A DNA stretch of 16,136 bases, from NCBI GenBank assembly GCA_003173915.1, contig PPGL01000025.1, positions 1 to 16,136 of the forward strand. Direction: 5' to 3'. The notes beneath the pieces are model-generated. The model saw only the letters and a list, made by a program, of their open reading frames with translations, had not been told where the DNA came from and searched no databases. Shown piece by piece: positions 15,087 to 16,136 of the stretch (its first letter is position 1; each line of letters opens with the position of its first letter). The position numbers and the translations under genes are program-made. Source of the DNA: Candidatus Levyibacteriota bacterium (GTDB lineage Bacteria; Patescibacteria; Microgenomatia; Levybacterales; UBA12049).

Positions 15087-15458
15087 TTATTTTGTGGCAA
15101 TAACACTAATCTCTAGTGATGCACCAAGAGGTAATTCTCTAACACATACCGCCTCTCGTGCAGGTGGAGTATCTGGAAAATATGTCGCATATAGTTCGTT
15201 AAATTTCTTCATCTCTAACATATCTGTTACATATACAGTCGCTTTTACAATTTTTCCTAAGTCAGAACCTGCTGCACTAAGAATTGCAGAAATATTTTTC
15301 ATAATTTGTGACATTTTTTCTTCTATTGTACCGTCAAGTAATTCTCCATCGGCAGTCAAGTGTATTTGCCCTGCAACAAAAATAAATCCATTACTTTCTA
15401 TCGCTTGTGAATAAAAATTTGTTCCTTTTGGCGCATTGGGGGTTTCTATTTTTTTCAT
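15087..15458 (-). CDS. ridA: RidA (YjgF/YER057c/UK114) family enamine/imine deaminase
   Basis: The protein has 123 residues, the typical length. RidA proteins form trimers and hydrolyse reactive 2-aminoacrylate and related enamines. The family pattern is visible: NFYSQAIESNGFIFVAGQI, the central helix region QIMKNISAILSAAGSDLGKIVKATVYV, and PPAREAVCVRELPLGASLEI. The catalytic Arg is Arg101 and the conserved Glu is Glu116 (LEISVIA), so the active site looks intact. It starts 9 bases after the glycerol kinase stop on the same strand and has its own extended -10 promoter overlapping that stop, so it may be transcribed both ways. It converges with the glycosyltransferase gene with no base between the two stop codons. 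Confidence 0.95.
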   Translation of the reverse strand: MKKIETPNAPKGTNFYSQAIESNGFIFVAGQIHLTADGELLDGTIEEKMSQIMKNISAILSAAGSDLGKIVKATVYVTDMLEMKKFNELYATYFPDTPPAREAVCVRELPLGASLEISVIATK

Positions 15459-15466
15459 ATGAGAAC

Positions 15467-15475
15467 ATTATATCA
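15467..15475 (-). promoter_or_regulatory. Extended -10 promoter of ridA inside the end of the glycerol kinase gene
   Basis: Minus strand TGA-TATAAT: a perfect -10 (15467-15472) with the extended TGn element. It overlaps the last codons and TAA of the kinase gene and ends 8 bases before the ridA ATG at 15458. The -35 position holds only a weak TTAGTG-like match. Confidence 0.6.
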
Positions 15476-16136
15476 TATGTGTTTTATGCTCACTAAGAAG
15501 TTTTGCAACGCCAAATGCTGTTCCATCAAATATTGTATTTTTTTTAATTGGAATTTCAAGAAGTTCTTGTTGTTTTTGTAGTAAATATTCCTCTCGTGTT
15601 ATTCCTCCATCAACAACAATTTTTTTTGGAATAACTGGCAATTTCTTGATTGCTTTTGCTACGTCTTTTGCAATTTGCGTAAGCACTTTCTGAAGTGCTT
15701 TTTTATTTGTTAAAACTTCTTCAACGCTTTTTCCACTTTTATCAATCTTTGCTTCATATGCATACAAAATATCTTTACCATGTGGAACAATTGTTGTAAA
15801 AAAATCTTTATGAAGAAGAAATTTTTCTCCAATTACTTGCATAATAAATGTTCCTGTCCCGTAGGTAATTTTTGTCTCTCCTTGTAAAACTCCTACTCCA
15901 TACATACTTGATTGTTGATCTCCACAAATTGCAGTAATTGGAATTTCTTTTCCTAAAACATCTTTTTTTAATTTACCAAACGCGTGTTGCGATGGAAAAA
16001 CATCTGGCAATACAATTTCAGAAGCAGAAAATATTTCTAACAATTTTTTATTCCATTCTTTCTTTTTAATATCAAAAAGAAGAGTTCGAGACGCATTTGT
16101 TACATCAGTAATATGCCCTTTTTCTTTTGATAGATT
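15468..16136 (-). CDS. glpK: Glycerol kinase-like FGGY kinase, C-terminal part, unusually compact (5' end outside window)
   Basis: The 222 codons present run to the TAA at 15468; the N-terminal domain lies beyond base 16136. An internal TTG at 16043 is only a leucine codon. Residues read ITDVTNASRTLLFDI (9-23), close to the same motif in GlpK. Then come GDQQSSMYG (72-80), which carries the catalytic Asp-Gln pair, TYGTGTFI (91-98), VVDGGITREEYLLQKQQELL (174-193) and TAFGVAKLL (206-214). GlpK phosphorylates glycerol to glycerol 3-phosphate. Between YAYEAKIDKSG (about 125-135) and VVDGG the fragment is far shorter than E. coli GlpK and lacks the FTGLGAPYW region, and the C-terminal tail is also missing. 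So it may be a minimal functional variant, a related FGGY kinase of other specificity, or a decaying gene. The reading frame is intact. Confidence 0.8.
   Translation of the reverse strand, partial: NLSKEKGHITDVTNASRTLLFDIKKKEWNKKLLEIFSASEIVLPDVFPSQHAFGKLKKDVLGKEIPITAICGDQQSSMYGVGVLQGETKITYGTGTFIMQVIGEKFLLHKDFFTTIVPHGKDILYAYEAKIDKSGKSVEEVLTNKKALQKVLTQIAKDVAKAIKKLPVIPKKIVVDGGITREEYLLQKQQELLEIPIKKNTIFDGTAFGVAKLLSEHKTHMI

Noticed and set aside
15104..15118. CACTA-ATCTC-TAGTG inverted repeat just after the glycosyltransferase stop
   Set aside because: Short stem, no T-run after it in either direction, and it lies inside the conserved ridA coding end; not a credible terminator.
1..16136. Search for CRISPR arrays, tRNA genes, insertion sequences and attachment sites
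   Set aside because: No regularly spaced direct repeats, cloverleaf-like segment, transposase motif or terminal inverted repeats were seen; the gaps between genes are at most 132 bases.

Overview
The window looks like a piece of a Candidate Phyla Radiation (Patescibacteria) genome, most likely from the Microgenomates side. It is AT-rich and very gene-dense, with overlapping ATGA/GTGA gene junctions. It carries the reduced type IV pilus set typical of these cells, a LytR_C wall-associated protein and short intergenic gaps. TGA works as a stop codon at several junctions, so the standard bacterial code applies, not the TGA=Gly code of Gracilibacteria. The phylum assignment is inference from gene content and style; there is no rRNA here.

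Region 1 (about 1-7,940, all minus strand) is a type IV pilus operon. Read in the direction of transcription it is: pilB ATPase, pilC platform protein, a GspH/FimT-like prepilin, a very large PilV-like prepilin with an eight-repeat probable beta-propeller, a PilW/GspJ-like prepilin, a PilX/GspK-like prepilin without Glu5, a TMTC-type membrane glycosyltransferase with TPRs, and finally a classic pilin cut off by the window start. The core genes are packed with 1-4 bp overlaps or gaps. The layout suggests a pilus whose minor-pilin tip carries a large binding domain and whose subunits or surface may be glycosylated by the co-encoded enzyme.

Region 2 (7,986-10,855, minus) is a signalling block directly upstream of pilB: a soluble PAS/histidine kinase with an unrecognised N-terminal region, then two stand-alone receiver proteins without output domains. 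Its position suggests control of pilus motors rather than of transcription.

Region 3 (10,988-13,633, minus) holds a single-pass LytR_C protein, queA (tRNA queuosine synthesis) and a DUF1697 protein. Each has its own promoter.

Region 4 (13,692-16,136) holds a plus-strand GT-C membrane glycosyltransferase, converging with zero spacing on a minus-strand ridA, and the 3' part of an unusually compact glycerol kinase.

A pattern that crosses the whole window: at most predicted transcription-unit heads a sigma70-like -10 box ends only 4-10 bases before the start codon. This implies leaderless or near-leaderless mRNAs, while an operon-internal gene such as pilC has a strong Shine-Dalgarno sequence. 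I see no tRNA, rRNA, CRISPR, insertion sequence or convincing intrinsic terminator.
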